From positions 372,001 to 436,000 of the forward strand of contig MCGT01000021.1 in the NCBI GenBank assembly GCA_002104935.1: a DNA stretch of 64,000 nt, written 5' to 3'. Numbering within the stretch: position 1 is the first letter of the stretch; each line of letters starts with the position of its first letter. The notes beneath the pieces are model-generated. The model ran no database searches, was not told the origin of the DNA, and saw only the letters and a program-made list of their open reading frames with translations. This document shows, one piece after another, positions 38,580-49,816 of this stretch. The DNA is from Hesseltinella vesiculosa. Its lineage: Eukaryota > Mucoromycota > Mucoromycetes > Mucorales > Cunninghamellaceae. The translations under genes and the position numbers were made by a program.

Positions 38580-41320
38580 ATGCATTGCCTTTTATTATTT
38601 GCGTTTGTACTGTTTTGTGTAGCCATAGAAGCGCTAGTGGTCAAGCGTGATCCATCTAGGATCTATTATACCCTCCACTTTCCTCAGCCAAACGATGTTA
38701 CCCATTTGGATGCTCGCCACATTGCCCAAGAGATTGGTATACGCTATGAAGGTCCTGTTGGCGAACTGTCGACCTATCATCTTGTGTCCGTCCCAAAACA
38801 TCAAGCTGACAAGCGAGCTGATCAAGATGATATCATTCATGCCTTTGAACAAATGAAACACAGCCAAACGACCTTGGCCAAACGCCATCTCGATACTGAC
38901 CTGACGCCTTGGCACAGGGTCCACCGCATCGATCGGCAAGTCCTCCGCCAACGAACCAGACGAGCCGTCCTACCAAGAGCCCCCATCATGACTGGAGAAT
39001 TGCTTTTTGAAGATGCTCAAAAGACCTTGGACATTCAGGACCCTGGCTTTGGTCAACAATGGCATTTGGTAAAAAAAAAAAAAAAAAGCGCTTGCGTCTA
39101 AAAATAACGGTTCGGCTGAATTCCTCTCCTCTTCAAAGATCAACCAAGTCAACCTTGGCCATGACATCAATGTGACAGGCGTATGGAAACAAGGCATCAA
39201 TGGAGAAGGAACAACCGTGGCGATTCTTGACGACGGGCTGGACTACGAAAGCAAAGATCTGATGGACAATTTTGTAAGCCCCCTTTTTTTTATGACTGGA
39301 TTTGTCTCATTTCATTTCCTAGTTTGCCGAAGGCTCCTATGACTTTAACGACCATGCCGATTTACCTACACCAAAACTATGGAACGACTACCATGGCACC
39401 CGCTGTGCTGGTCAAATTGCTGCTGTCAAAAACGATGTCTGTGGTATTGGCATTGCCTATAAGTCAAAAGTTTCAGGTAATCATCCATTTAAATAATGAC
39501 ACGTGGACAAACGTGAATGTTAAAAAAACCAAACCTTAAGGTGTACGAATTCTGTCTGGAGAAATCACGGATGTGGATGAAGCCGCTGCTCTGAATTACA
39601 AGTATCAAGAAAATGATATCTTCTCCTGCTCCTGGGGTCCTCCTGACGACGGCAAGACCATGGAAGCGCCAACCGGGATTTTGGCCGATGCGTTTATCAA
39701 CGGCATTCAAAACGGTCGTGGCGGTAAAGGTTCTGTGTATGTGTTTGCCACAGGCAACGGTGGTGAACTTGGCGACAACTGTAATTTCGACGGCTACACC
39801 AACAGCATCTACACTATCACCGTCGGCGCCTTGGACCATTTGGACCAACACCCTGGTTACGCTGAGAGATGCTCGGCCCAGCTGGTCGTGACTTACTCCA
39901 GTGGTGGTGGCAAATCCATTGTAACATTTCACCATCTTCCAACCGACGGAATCCCTCACCCCACTTTTTTTTCTCGCTAGTATACAACGAATCATGGCAA
40001 CGAACAATGCACGGACATTCACGGCGGAACGTCGGCTGCAGCCCCCAATGCTGCTGGCATCCTTGCCCTTGTGCTGTCTGTGCGGCCGGATCTGACTTGG
40101 CGTGACGTGCAGCATCTGTGTGTGCTGACGGCCATACCTGTGGATGAACAAGACGAAGACTGGGCCACCCTTCCCTCAGGCCGCAAGTACAATCACAAGT
40201 ATGGCTACGGGAAGCTTGATGCCTATGCGATTGTCGAAGCTGCCAAAGCGTTCAAGAATGTCAATCGCCAAACCTATTTGGAACTCCCGGTCAGCATGGA
40301 AAAGACGGCCATTCCTGATACCACAGGCGAGAACCACAAGAAACCTCTGCAGAGCACCATCCTCGTCACGCAAGAAATGCTTCAAGCCGCCGGCCTCTCC
40401 CGTCTCGAGCATATCACCGCCACCATCAACATTGAGCACCAGCGTCGTGGCGATATACAAATCTTGCTAAAGAGCCCTCAGGATGTCACCTCGGAACTGG
40501 CGGCTGTGCGCCCTGGCGACGGCAGTCCCGACGGCATTGTCAATTGGAAATTCATGTCTGTCAAACACTGGTACGTTTCCTACGAAGAAAGTAGACACAC
40601 ACGTCTCATTTTTTTCCTTGTTTCTTGTGATGTAGGGATGAGGAACCTGTTGGCAACTGGTCATTATTGGTCTTTGACGAACTCAACAAGGAGACTACAG
40701 GGCAAATGTTGAACTGGACCTTGACCCTCTTTGGCGAATTAGAACCCGACTTCCAAGGCGAACCAGTGCACCTGCCGGATGTCCAACACGAGACCTCGAA
40801 TAACCAAACACACGCTGTCACTTCTGCTTCATCCTTTCCATCCCCAACCCCTACCGATAGCAGACACGGCTCCCGTCCTACCCGAGTTAAGCCCAATCCG
40901 GCTTCTGACACCTCATCCTCGGCATCCTCTTCTTCTTCTTCTTCTTCTTCTTCTTCTACACCCGACACCTCCACAAGTACACCCGTCGACACTGTACATG
41001 AAGATGAGAAGGCCCCCAGCGCTGAAGATGCTGCCGTCACTCCCAACGCCGCGCCATCGACCCAATCTTCCTCTGTCAGTGGTTTCATCTATGGTATTGT
41101 TGGCACGGCCTCCATCATGGGCTTAGCTACGATTGTCTACTTGCAAAAGCGAAATACCTGGCGTGCCTCTCCCGCTGCCACTCCCGCCAACGGGATGACG
41201 GCTGCTGAATATGAATTTGATGAGCTCAAACACGAAGACGACAGCGAGGAAGAACAACTTGATGACGACGATGAACACAGCGATGGCCGGCCACTCTTGA
41301 GCAATCAATCAGCCTCTTGA
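38580..41320 (+). CDS. KEX2: Kexin-type proprotein convertase (subtilase S8B)
   Basis: Start ATG 38580 gives a signal peptide (MHCLLLFAFVLFCVAIEAL); stop TGA 41318-41320. The prodomain ends near the basic site LRQRTRRAVLP, a likely autocleavage site. The catalytic triad is present: Asp in AILDDGLDYE, His in YHGTRCAGQI, Ser in GGTSAAAPNAAG; the oxyanion Asn is in ATGNGGELGD. A P-domain follows (about 40290-40740, with IQILLKSPQDVTSELAAVRP and GNWSLLVFDE). A Ser/Thr-rich stalk with a Ser repeat (TCT/TCTTCT, 40925-40957), one membrane segment (GFIYGIVGTASIMGLATIVY) and an acidic cytosolic tail end the protein. Kexin cleaves after dibasic sites in the late Golgi. The layout is that of yeast Kex2. 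Confidence 0.94.
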
Positions 41321-41447
41321 TTTTTTTTCTATTCCTTATGTTGTGCCATCCTTGATTTGGATCGGTCAATAAAGTACTTTTTATCGACGTACGAAAAAGG
41401 GGGGGGAGAAAAAAAAAAAAAAAAAAAGAGTCACTCGGGACATGTCT

Positions 41448-41452
41448 ATTGG
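41448..41452 (-). promoter_or_regulatory. Inverted CCAAT box upstream of QCR7
   Basis: ATTGG, about 118 bp before the QCR7 start. CCAAT boxes bound by the HAP/NF-Y complex control respiratory genes in fungi (family knowledge). A 5-mer is common by chance. Confidence 0.3.
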
Positions 41453-41569
41453 TTGAGGCTACCCTCGCATTTTGTTGTTTTTTCGAAAGGCGGGGCTTGT
41501 CTTGGAGCCTTGCTTTTTTTTTTTTTTTGTTCTTTCCTTTTTTTCTTTGTTACATTGTAAAATAGCAAC

Positions 41570-42213
41570 ATGGCCACCATTTCTTTGAAGAACGTTGTGC
41601 AAAACTCCAAGTTCCTTTCCGGATTGCTTACTCCCGTTTCCAAGGTCTATGCCAGCGCTGCTGGTTATCGTGAAATCGGTAAATGCTTCGTTTTTTTTAT
41701 TCGTTTCTGAATGAAAAGCACCACACTTGACCCATCCAACGACAACTCGACTCATCTCGCTTATGCTGCTTACGTAGGTCTTCGATATGATGACTTGATT
41801 GCCGAAGAAAACCCTTTGGTGAAGGAAGCTCTTCGACGTCTTGAAATTGCTGAACCTCGCGCTGCCTACGACCGTGCTTTCCGTATTCGTCAAGCCGTTC
41901 AATGCTCCACCACTCAATCTGTCTTGCCCAAGGACAAGTGGATCACTGAGGAACAAGTAAGTACTTTGTTTTATTACCAGATTTATCCAGCCATGCATCA
42001 ACCAACAACAGATAAAAAAAAAACGAAAACGCCAGGGATGGACCACTCCTTGCTGTTTGCTGGTGGTTTTTTTTTTTCTATGTTTTACTAACACAAAAGT
42101 CTCTTTGTTTCACTTAGGATATCCGATACCTCAAGCCTTACATGGACGAAGTGTCTGCTGAATTCGCTGAACGTGATGCTTTCGATAACATCAAGGTCAC
42201 CCCCAAGCACTAA
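41570..42213 (+). CDS. QCR7: Cytochrome bc1 complex subunit 7 (QCR7)
   Basis: Three exons: 41570-41678, 41778-41956 and 42118-42213, 127 residues. MATISLKNVVQNSKFLSGLL leads to GLRYDDLIAEENPLVKEALR, the QCR7 signature, and to RAYDRAFRIRQA-like text (AAYDRAFRIRQAVQCSTTQS) and LPKDKWITEEQDIRYLKPYM. QCR7 is the 14-kDa matrix-facing subunit of ubiquinol-cytochrome c reductase (complex III) in the inner mitochondrial membrane. Splice sites are GT-AG and all joins are in frame. QCR8 of the same complex lies 10 kb away. Confidence 0.94.
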
Positions 42214-42680
42214 ACAATAAAACGACGACTTCCATTCACAACCCACCCACCACCACCCTTTTTATTTTAGACCCTTCCGCTAAATAAACCAATTTGCTGA
42301 CCCATATTCTGTTAAAAGAAAAGGAACTGAGCATGAGCAAAAAGAAAATCCAATAGGCTCTTGTTATCATCAATCAACCTGCATCCTCGTAATCATATCA
42401 ATGCCACATGTCCTTCCGCTGCCGGTGAAGAAAGCTTCGGTGATGGGTTGGCCAAGTGTCCAAATCAAGCCAAAAAAAATCGCTGATGCCTAGACGGACC
42501 AAAGCAATTCAACTCCATTTGGAAATCGAGCACAAAGAAGACCAGCCAAACCGATTTCGCCTTACTCAATTGTCATGAGTGAAAAAAAAAAAAAAAAAAA
42601 TGTGCACATAAAAAAAAACTCCCTTCACCTCCTTTTCTTGCACCTCATTTCTCTTCCTTCTTTTCTTCAACATCTCCAGT
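42214..42680. other. Intergenic region between QCR7 and F-box gene
   Basis: About 470 bp with AATAAA-like signals just after the QCR7 stop (42219-42224 and 42282-42288), a 19-A run near 42582 and a pyrimidine-rich leader (42615-42680) just before the next ATG. No other gene. Confidence 0.45.
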
Positions 42681-43973
42681 ATGGACCCTTCCTTGAGATT
42701 GTTCGGTCTTCCATTTGAACTTCAGCAGCAGATCTACGGTCACCTGGCACCTTGGATGATCAACGAACTCTGTTTGACCAGCCAGGCCGGGCGAGAACAA
42801 TGCATACCACACCTATACAGGCACATCACGATCAAAACCCGACGCCAGTTCAAAAATCTGCAACAAGCATCACCTAATCTGACGCGGGAAATCAAACACC
42901 ACACCAAGCAGCTGACCTTGACCTGCCAGCAAGCTTCCAGCCAATGGCTTTTGAGCCATACAATGCTCTCATGGTGTCAGCAAGCCTTACCCAATTTGAC
43001 ATCTGTATCACTGCATGACTTTACCCTGCTAGACATCGACCAGCTAGCGAGTTTCATCGGCCGGCTGCCCACAGTCACCCAGCTCGGCCTTTACTATTCG
43101 AACCTGATCATCCAGAATCAGCCCGAGGCAATGCTACCGATGCTCCCCGAGGACCATGATCAGACCAGTCTTTATCAGCTGCCCGACCATTATTACCATC
43201 GCAGTCCTAGCCAGCAAGCAGCCACCATCTTCCAAACGGTGCGAGCAACCTCCTATTTTTCCTCATCAGCATACCCAACCTCCAGCCAAATCAATACCCC
43301 TTTTCACATCGCTACCCCTGAACCCATCTCCCCTCCAGTCCAGCGCCTGCCCTTGACCCATCTTGACCTGGAATGGACCGATTTTTCAACCACAGCCATC
43401 GACCGGCTCTTGTCGCTGGTACCTGACTTGACCCATCTGTTCCTAGGCGCCAATCACAACCGCTTGGCCAACGCCAATGACAACTGCATTGCCAGTCTGC
43501 CCATCCACTGCCCGACCATCCACCATCTCACCATTGCTTTGCAGCAAATCACTCCCTCGGTCTTGGCATCCTGCCTCGATCGCTATGGTCCTCGGCTGGC
43601 CACCCTCCACCTTCACAGCCAAGAATGGTCCGTGCTGAGCAAGATCCCCCGTGTCCATTTACAGAGCCTCTCACTGCATGGGCAAGCCCATCGCCCGATG
43701 GACACCCGCTCTAACCCTACAAAACTGCCCCAGCCACCTGTGCCTAGATCAACCAACAATCAAGCCCACAAACCCCATCGGAACGCAACCCAGCATCCTC
43801 GATGGAACTTGCTTTTAGGAGCCGTCCAACAATGCCGCAGATTGCAAATGAGTGTCTTTGACTGGTCCCTCTCTGACCTCCCCCCCTTGATCCAACAACA
43901 CGCCGTCACCACCTCCTCGTCCGTCGTATTGGATGAAAAGCTACTAGATGAAATCAGAGCGCTCTATCTCTAA
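42681..43973 (+). CDS. F-box-like protein with leucine-rich-repeat-like region
   Basis: A single uninterrupted ORF of 430 residues, unusual in this intron-rich window. Residues 6-45 (LFGLPFELQQQIYGHLAPWM) fit an F-box, which joins SCF ubiquitin ligases through Skp1. The rest has Leu-rich stretches spaced like LRRs (LPNLTSVSLHDFTLLDIDQL, then LPTVTQLGLYYSNLIIQN, then HLDLEWTDFSTTAIDRLLSL) which would bind substrates. Several proline-rich loops interrupt it. No specific orthologue recognised. It follows QCR7 tandemly. Confidence 0.6.
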   Translation: MDPSLRLFGLPFELQQQIYGHLAPWMINELCLTSQAGREQCIPHLYRHITIKTRRQFKNLQQASPNLTREIKHHTKQLTLTCQQASSQWLLSHTMLSWCQQALPNLTSVSLHDFTLLDIDQLASFIGRLPTVTQLGLYYSNLIIQNQPEAMLPMLPEDHDQTSLYQLPDHYYHRSPSQQAATIFQTVRATSYFSSSAYPTSSQINTPFHIATPEPISPPVQRLPLTHLDLEWTDFSTTAIDRLLSLVPDLTHLFLGANHNRLANANDNCIASLPIHCPTIHHLTIALQQITPSVLASCLDRYGPRLATLHLHSQEWSVLSKIPRVHLQSLSLHGQAHRPMDTRSNPTKLPQPPVPRSTNNQAHKPHRNATQHPRWNLLLGAVQQCRRLQMSVFDWSLSDLPPLIQQHAVTTSSSVVLDEKLLDEIRALYL

Positions 43974-45024
43974 TCTTTTTTTTATTTCCCATCACGCCAT
44001 CATGATTTAGACGCCTCTTGTTTTTGCATCGATCTCCATTATTATTTTTTTCCCACAACCACGTAATACAAATAAAAAATCTCGTCTTTTAGGGGACGCA
44101 CAGATAACAATCTATGCTGCTTGACGATGACGGGCCTAAACATCATGTGAAAATAGCCAATCCTCTTGCCCTACCTGGTCCACCACCTATTTCAGCCTCC
44201 ACTTTTACCCGGCCCGCATCCCGCAGCACAGGCGCATCGATCGATAAGCATGGCTTTCATGGAAACAAAAAAAAAAAATAACCCTGGCCCAGAAACAAAC
44301 TTTTCACGGAACCAGCCATCCGCTATTTTTATTAAAAAAAAAAGAGAGAGAGAACCTGCCTTTCCTCTGATGAGCTTTTAACCTGTGCCGGTATTTTGTT
44401 GTTCCCTTGCAGGTACTTCATCAAGTGCAAGCCGTTCTCAATGCTCTGAAGTCATTCGGTCGAGATCTTTTGGCAACCTCTCAACCAAATGGCAGGGCAG
44501 GGAAGGTGGGTCGGGAATTGAATAATGGGCTGGCATTTATTTTTGGCTGGTGGGAAGATGGGAGAGGCTGAAATGAAAAAAGGACACACCGATCGATTTC
44601 TGTTACATGATTCTCTTAAAAACTTGCACTTTGCAAATTTCCACGTTGATCCATTGTCTCAACAGTGTAGTGTAGCACTTTTTTTTTTCAAAAGCCATGA
44701 CCACCCCCTTCCAGACGTGGAGTAGTCACCAGACGAAAACACAGCGTCAAAATCATCGAAAATCGACCCACGCCAAAGTCTGGGTGCAGTTGGTGCATTT
44801 TGATGTGCAGAGAGCATGGGCAGCTATTCAGATAATTTGGGAACGCCAATGCCGAGTGACTGAAGTAGCATGGGCATAGCCTGACAGGTTCGCCGTGCCT
44901 ACTCTCGAAGAAAAGTCGGGATCTGAAAACTGACGCAAAGAATGGCTCACGTTCCAGCAGTTTTTTGGCTTCCTTTTTCTTTCACTGGCTGTAATTTCTT
45001 GATTGACTAAATTACGAATCGATC
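43974..45024. other. Intergenic region, no gene; possible repeat fragment
   Basis: About 1.05 kb between the F-box and Dib1 genes. It has A-runs near 44267 and 44332 and a CAGCACAGG-like GC patch (44220). At 44640-44697 the reverse complement reads TTTTGAAAAAAAAAAGTGCT, then ACACTACACTGTTGAGAC, resembling the start of the dispersed repeat. No coding function found in the short ORFs. Confidence 0.45.
44640..44697 (-). repeat. Possible fragment of the dispersed repeat family
   Basis: The reverse complement shares the TTTTGAAAAA end and a CTACACTACAC..TTGAG segment with copy 2. Short and degenerate. Confidence 0.35.
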
Positions 45025-45883
45025 ATGGTAAGACTACACATTACCCTTTGTTTCTATTGTAGATTCTGACTCCTCTGTTCTTTTTGGTTGTGTTTTACTC
45101 TAGTCTGTAAGTCATAAGAGAGTGAAAAAAAGAAAAGTAACTGACCGCCTGTTTTCAATGGATCCTTAGTACTTTTTGCCGCATTTGACAAATGGTAAGA
45201 GCGATGGCTTGCTGAATGAAAGGTACTCAATCCTTGCTTCTTTCTTTGCTCTTTTATTTTTATCTCTTTCTTGTGCTGCTGCTTTCTAGGTTGGCAGGTG
45301 GATCAGGCCATTCTGTCTGAAGAAGACCGAGTTGTGATCATTCGTTTTGGTCATGATTGGGACAGCACATGTATGAAGATGGATGAAATCCTTTATAGTG
45401 TTGCTGAAAAAGTGAAGAACTTTGCCGTTATTTATTTGGTAAAAAGTCGAAAACGATCGTTAAAAAAAATATTGGCTAGTTGTCCAGCACGGCAAGCTCA
45501 TACTCTCGTTGTAGGTGGATATTACCGAAGTTCCAGATTTCAACAAGGCAAGAAAAAGGAGACAGACTGGTGAAGGAGAGACAGGGTCGCTAACTCACTT
45601 TACAGATGTATGAATTATACGACCCTTGCACGACCATGTTCTTTTTCCGAAATAAGCATATCATGATTGATCTGGGTACCGGCAATAACAACAAAATTAA
45701 CTGGGCATTGGATGACAAGCAAGAAATGATCGATCTCACCGAGGTAACCGACACCGAGGGAAAACAACAAGAAAGCACTCACGTTTTTTTTTTAACTACG
45801 AACAGCTGGTGTATAGAGGAGCAAGAAAAGGTCGCGGTCTGGTCGTGTCGTTGAAGGATTATTCCACCAAGTACAAGTATTAA
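45025..45883 (+). CDS. DIB1: U5/tri-snRNP spliceosomal protein Dib1 (Dim1/TXNL4A)
   Basis: Seven exons: 45025-45027, 45104-45106, 45170-45194, 45290-45438, 45515-45547, 45606-45743 and 45806-45883, all in frame, for 142 residues, the length of human TXNL4A. The product begins MSYFLPHLTNGWQVDQAILS and includes VIIRFGHDWDSTCMKMDE, KVKNFAVIYLVDITEVPDFN and MFFFRNKHIMIDLGTGNNNK, then ends YSTKYKY. It is a thioredoxin-fold protein that keeps the tri-snRNP in its pre-catalytic form. Codon 1 is an exon of its own and codon 2 (Ser) is a 3-nt exon. Intron 45548-45605 starts GC, not GT. The extreme conservation of the family makes the exon reading reliable. Confidence 0.93.
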
Positions 45884-45979
45884 ATCAAGCTTGGCTCCTT
45901 TTAATGAGCGGAACCAATAAAAAACTATTTACAAAGGGCGTCATGGGGAATCGTGGGAATGGGAGGGTGGACCTGCATG

Positions 45980-46393
45980 TCATGACACAACCGATGGAGA
46001 ACGGACGGTTCGCAGCCTGTCAACTTTGGATTGGATTTGATCGAGTGAAAATTTGTTCTTGTTGATTTTCCATTCATACCAGGTGGCGATTTCGTTCGTG
46101 CGATGATTTGACCGTGACTGAGAGTAGACATGCACCTTGACTTCGCCGGTTTCGCCAAAAGGTCTTGGGCAGCGATACTGGTAAACCAGAGGCTGTCGTT
46201 GGCGGATATGGGTGACATCTACAGGCAGCTGGAGCGCTAGGCGGATCCACTCGTAGCCTAGATTTTTTTCTTTCAGTCTCTTTGAATTGAGCTGCTTTTT
46301 GACCAGCACGATGGCCCGGCAAAACGAGGTCATAGCTTCGCGGTTCTGGACGAAGGCGTCTCTTTTTCCGTTTGTCTCAGGAAAAGAACTCAT
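45980..46393 (-). CDS. Orphan protein of 137 residues
   Basis: ATG 46393 (MSSFPETNGKRDAFVQNREA) was chosen because the longer upstream frame (to 46618) consists of poly-T-coded Phe. The protein is mixed alpha/beta in character, with a basic centre (VLVKKQLNSKRLKEKNLGYE) and aromatic residues (ATWYEWKINKNKFSLDQIQS). No domain or signal peptide is visible and I do not recognise the family. It lies tail-to-tail with Dib1 and just downstream of the RasGEF stop. An uncharacterised fungal-specific protein or a partly read gene are both possible. Confidence 0.5.
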   Translation of the reverse strand: MSSFPETNGKRDAFVQNREAMTSFCRAIVLVKKQLNSKRLKEKNLGYEWIRLALQLPVDVTHIRQRQPLVYQYRCPRPFGETGEVKVHVYSQSRSNHRTNEIATWYEWKINKNKFSLDQIQSKVDRLRTVRSPSVVS

Positions 46394-46698
46394 GGTGGAT
46401 TGTTTAGAGGAGCCACAGTAAATAGAAAAAGTGAATGAAAACCAGAGCAAGGAACACAGAGAAAAAGGTGGGGAAAAGATAAAAGAAGACCCAAAATGCC
46501 TTGGATGCATCTGAAAGAGAAAAAAAAAAAAAAAAAGGAGCGACTCGGGAACCCCGCCATGCATGAGGATTTTTTTTATTTTTCCCAACATCGCATCCAA
46601 TGGCCAGCAGGTCTTCAATGAGATAGTGCCTCGAGGCGGTCGCTATATTCCTTTTATCAAACACTCATCAGTGCATGATTCGTTGGACTATTTTATAT

Positions 46699-49600
46699 TT
46701 ATAAAGTCATTACCGTGTCTGAATACACTTGAGTGCTTGACAGCAGCGCTAAAATTGTCGGATGGGGTTGAATGGTCGTGCTTCTAGTAAATGCCTGCAA
46801 TACTTCAAATACAACCTTGCCCATGGCTTTGAATTTTTCCCAATGGATGGTGCCAGATGGAGTCATATCCCGCTTAGATTCAGCCAGCGCAACCAGATCT
46901 TGGCGATGAAGCCACCTGCCATTGATTGCCATAAAAAAAAAAAAAAAGAAATCAGATTCATGGAAGGATCTGCGATGCCACGTGCCAAGACTTACAAATA
47001 TGGTAAATGCTCTTTCGCCATGGACTTGTCTTTTCGGTAAGCTCCGTAATTGCTAGAGTGGAAAAATGAAGTTGAGAATAATTACTAAAAAAAAAAAAAA
47101 AAAAAAAGAGCCCAAACCTGGCACTGCCAAAGAGGAGAGCAAGATTGTCCAGTTGATCTCGATAAGAAGAATCCAAAAAGTCTTTGGGATCTTTTTCAAA
47201 GAAAGGCAAAAGATCCTTGAAGCCTCGAATCATTGCAGCCAGCGAGTTGTAGTTGCGGTGGTCTTGGTACAGCAGCTGGGCCACGCAGATCAGTTTTTCA
47301 AACAAAGCTTGACGCTGGCTTGGCACCGCCGGCGATAAAACCACCGTCTTGACCCATTCCGTGAGAAATTTAGAGTGAGCAGTGGAAACCAGGATCGCTT
47401 GCGAAGCACCTTTTTCTCCCCATAAATGACGAATGAAGTCCCGGGGCTGAATGCTCTTGAACAGCTGCAGCTCCACCCACGTCAGTTGGTCGGAAATGTC
47501 ATCGGCCGTGAAATCCATGAGCATGGCATAACGTAAATTGGCCGCGTGCCGAAGAGAGTTGCACAAGGCTGTGACAGAGTAGGATGCCTTGTCGTTCAAC
47601 AGAAGCACCCCGCCAGCAAAAAGAGGAACGTCTTCCAGGAGGAGTGATGCAGAGCTATGGCGAGGCCACTGTGGAGTTTTGCCATAGGTGGCCGACGCTT
47701 CCGCCGAAATGCGGTGTAGGTCAAGCATCCTGTTGTGTTTTGTCGCAGGCACCAAGGTTGAGTTTGAATCATGGAAATGGCGCGGTGTGAGCAAGTACAG
47801 GGACAACAAGCTATCTGCGGCACTGCCGTTGCTCGCCATGGACGGTTCATCTTCGTCGGTAAGCGCCCACATAGCATCTGGATCTTCTGCAGGCAGAGGC
47901 CTTGAAATAAGCGGGAGAAGCAGCTGATAAACTGTGGTATGATGAGGTAAGTGGCTCAATCTTTGCAAAAACCGCGTGAGCATGTCATAAGTTTGGCCAT
48001 AGTAAACATCGCTCCAGTGCTGAGAAAGCCATAGACAGAGAATCGTACGAACTCTTTCTTGCCTTCGAGTTGGCTGTGTCTGGCCTTCTAGTCCTTGTAT
48101 ATTTGTTCTCGGCTCAGTATCCTCGATCAAATCTTGCTCATATCTAAAAAATAAAAATAAAAATAAAAATTTAAAACCAGATGTCCTTGATTTTTTTTTT
48201 TTTTTGAGGTGTTGTACTTTGAAACAAGCCGCTGTAGCAATGCAGATGGTGTGATGAATTTTCTGAAAAATGTTAAAAAGATTTGCACGGTTTGACCTTG
48301 ATCATGGTAATCCCAAGAAACCAGTTTTGTGACCATGGCGTCCAAAGTCAAGTCGCTGATACTGAGTATAAAAGAGGATGAGACCGAGCTTTCATTTTTG
48401 ATGATCCACCCCCCGCAGACATTTACCTGGACAAGGTGGAGCTGACTCTGGTGCAATCTGTATGGCTCTCGATGGAGGCACGGGGAGTTGGACCGGCCAG
48501 ATCAGAGCTGAAATTGTGGACCGTCGGTGAGGAGGCGGTGGAAGAGGAAAGTGGCTGGGGTGACATGGGAGGTGAAGGAGGTATCTCGGCTTTGGTTTTG
48601 GCCAACGCACGTAAATCGTGGTAACATGGATTTGACCTTGGCAGCGTTGTTTTTTTTTCAACCGGGCTTTTGGATGCAGCGGTCTGTCGTTTTTGGTAAT
48701 TCAGGCTCATGGACTGCCGTCGCTGTGGCAACAGGTACTTTTCCGCCAGGGCAGTGTAAACCATTTGTACTTGCCGAGCGCCTTGAAGGGTATAAATATC
48801 TACAATGATCAAGGGCAATCCAAAGATGGTAGCCAGTTTCTGACCCAATTGCGGGTCGGGCTTGGACATGCTGTTGCCATTTCGTACATCACAGTTCAGG
48901 CCAACGAGAAACACAGGAATCTTTTGCAACACGAACGCGTCTGAAAAAAAAAAAAAAAAAAGCAAACGTGAGACTCGTTTTTTTTTATTGGACATACTCA
49001 GTAGATCAGGGAGACAGTCCATCGTATCACGGTCGTTGGTGTTGTAGCAGATGATGCCACCTTGAACGTGGCAAAACTCCTGAGGTTAAAAAAAAAAGTG
49101 AGGATCACAAGCGTGCAGACCGAAGTATGCCAAGGTGCTTCGGCTTTCTTTATTGAAGCGCTGCCTCCGACTTTTTTTTTCCCAATTGCCACCTCCTTAT
49201 TTTCTGATTAGCTCCTCCTCATGTTCACCCCTCCCCTTTTTATATATTTCAAACATACATTTTTCACCTCAGGAGGATTTGTTGTCATGTCCAAAACATC
49301 AGTGTCGTCGACCTTCAAACTATCCAATGGATAGTTGCAGTCATTTAAGGACATGCTGCTGCGATACGTTTCACCGACTTTTTAAACAAACAAAAAACAA
49401 GGATGATCCATGAATTAGCCTTTTTTGTATGCTATCCCCTGAGATCATGGTGCCACTTGGTTACCTTTGTATGTACAAGGTACGGGTCGCACTTGGTCAA
49501 ACCCGAGCCGCACAATTGCCGACTTAGCGACTTGGCGTGAGCCCACTACGAGTATCTCCAGCTGTGCTGGTAGGAGAGAACTGCTGGAAGGCGTGGTGGT

Positions 49601-49816
49601 GTCTGGGTACTGTGATGACTGAATCACCTTTGACGTGGAGTCGTCTGTGGGGGGCTGCGTTTGTGACGACTTGATGTTTGTTGGCAATGAGGATGTCATG
49701 ACACCAGCATTTTTTCTTGATCCTCGAGGAAATGAAAGCGATGAGGCAAACGTGGATTTGGTCGAGGATTTACGAGCTGGTCGATGAAGTAACGATAGTC
49801 GATGGGGTAACCACAT
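46699..49816 (-). CDS. RasGEF with N-terminal degenerate Ras-like domain
   Basis: ATG 49816 to TAA 46701-46699. Exon 1 ends near 49468, with exons at about 49368-49268 and 49079-49008, then longer exons. The N-terminus is Ser-rich; then LEILVVGSRQVAKSAIVRLG looks like a Ras P-loop with the second Gly of GKS replaced by Ala. The next exon (GETYRSSMSLNDCNYPLDSL) matches switch I/beta-strand 2, and IPVFLVGLNCDV matches the NKxD (G4) strand. The C-terminal half has the RasGEF N-domain (DQGQTVQIFLTFFRKFITPS) and the CDC25 catalytic domain, including AALCNSLRHAANLR-type and RDFIRHLWGEKG segments. It should activate Ras-family GTPases at the membrane. The fused domain is probably a pseudo-GTPase. 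Confidence 0.8.

Noticed and set aside
39489..40151. A 220-codon antisense frame in the kexin gene
   Set aside because: It is a shadow of the kexin catalytic exon; kexin motifs are unmistakable on the + strand.
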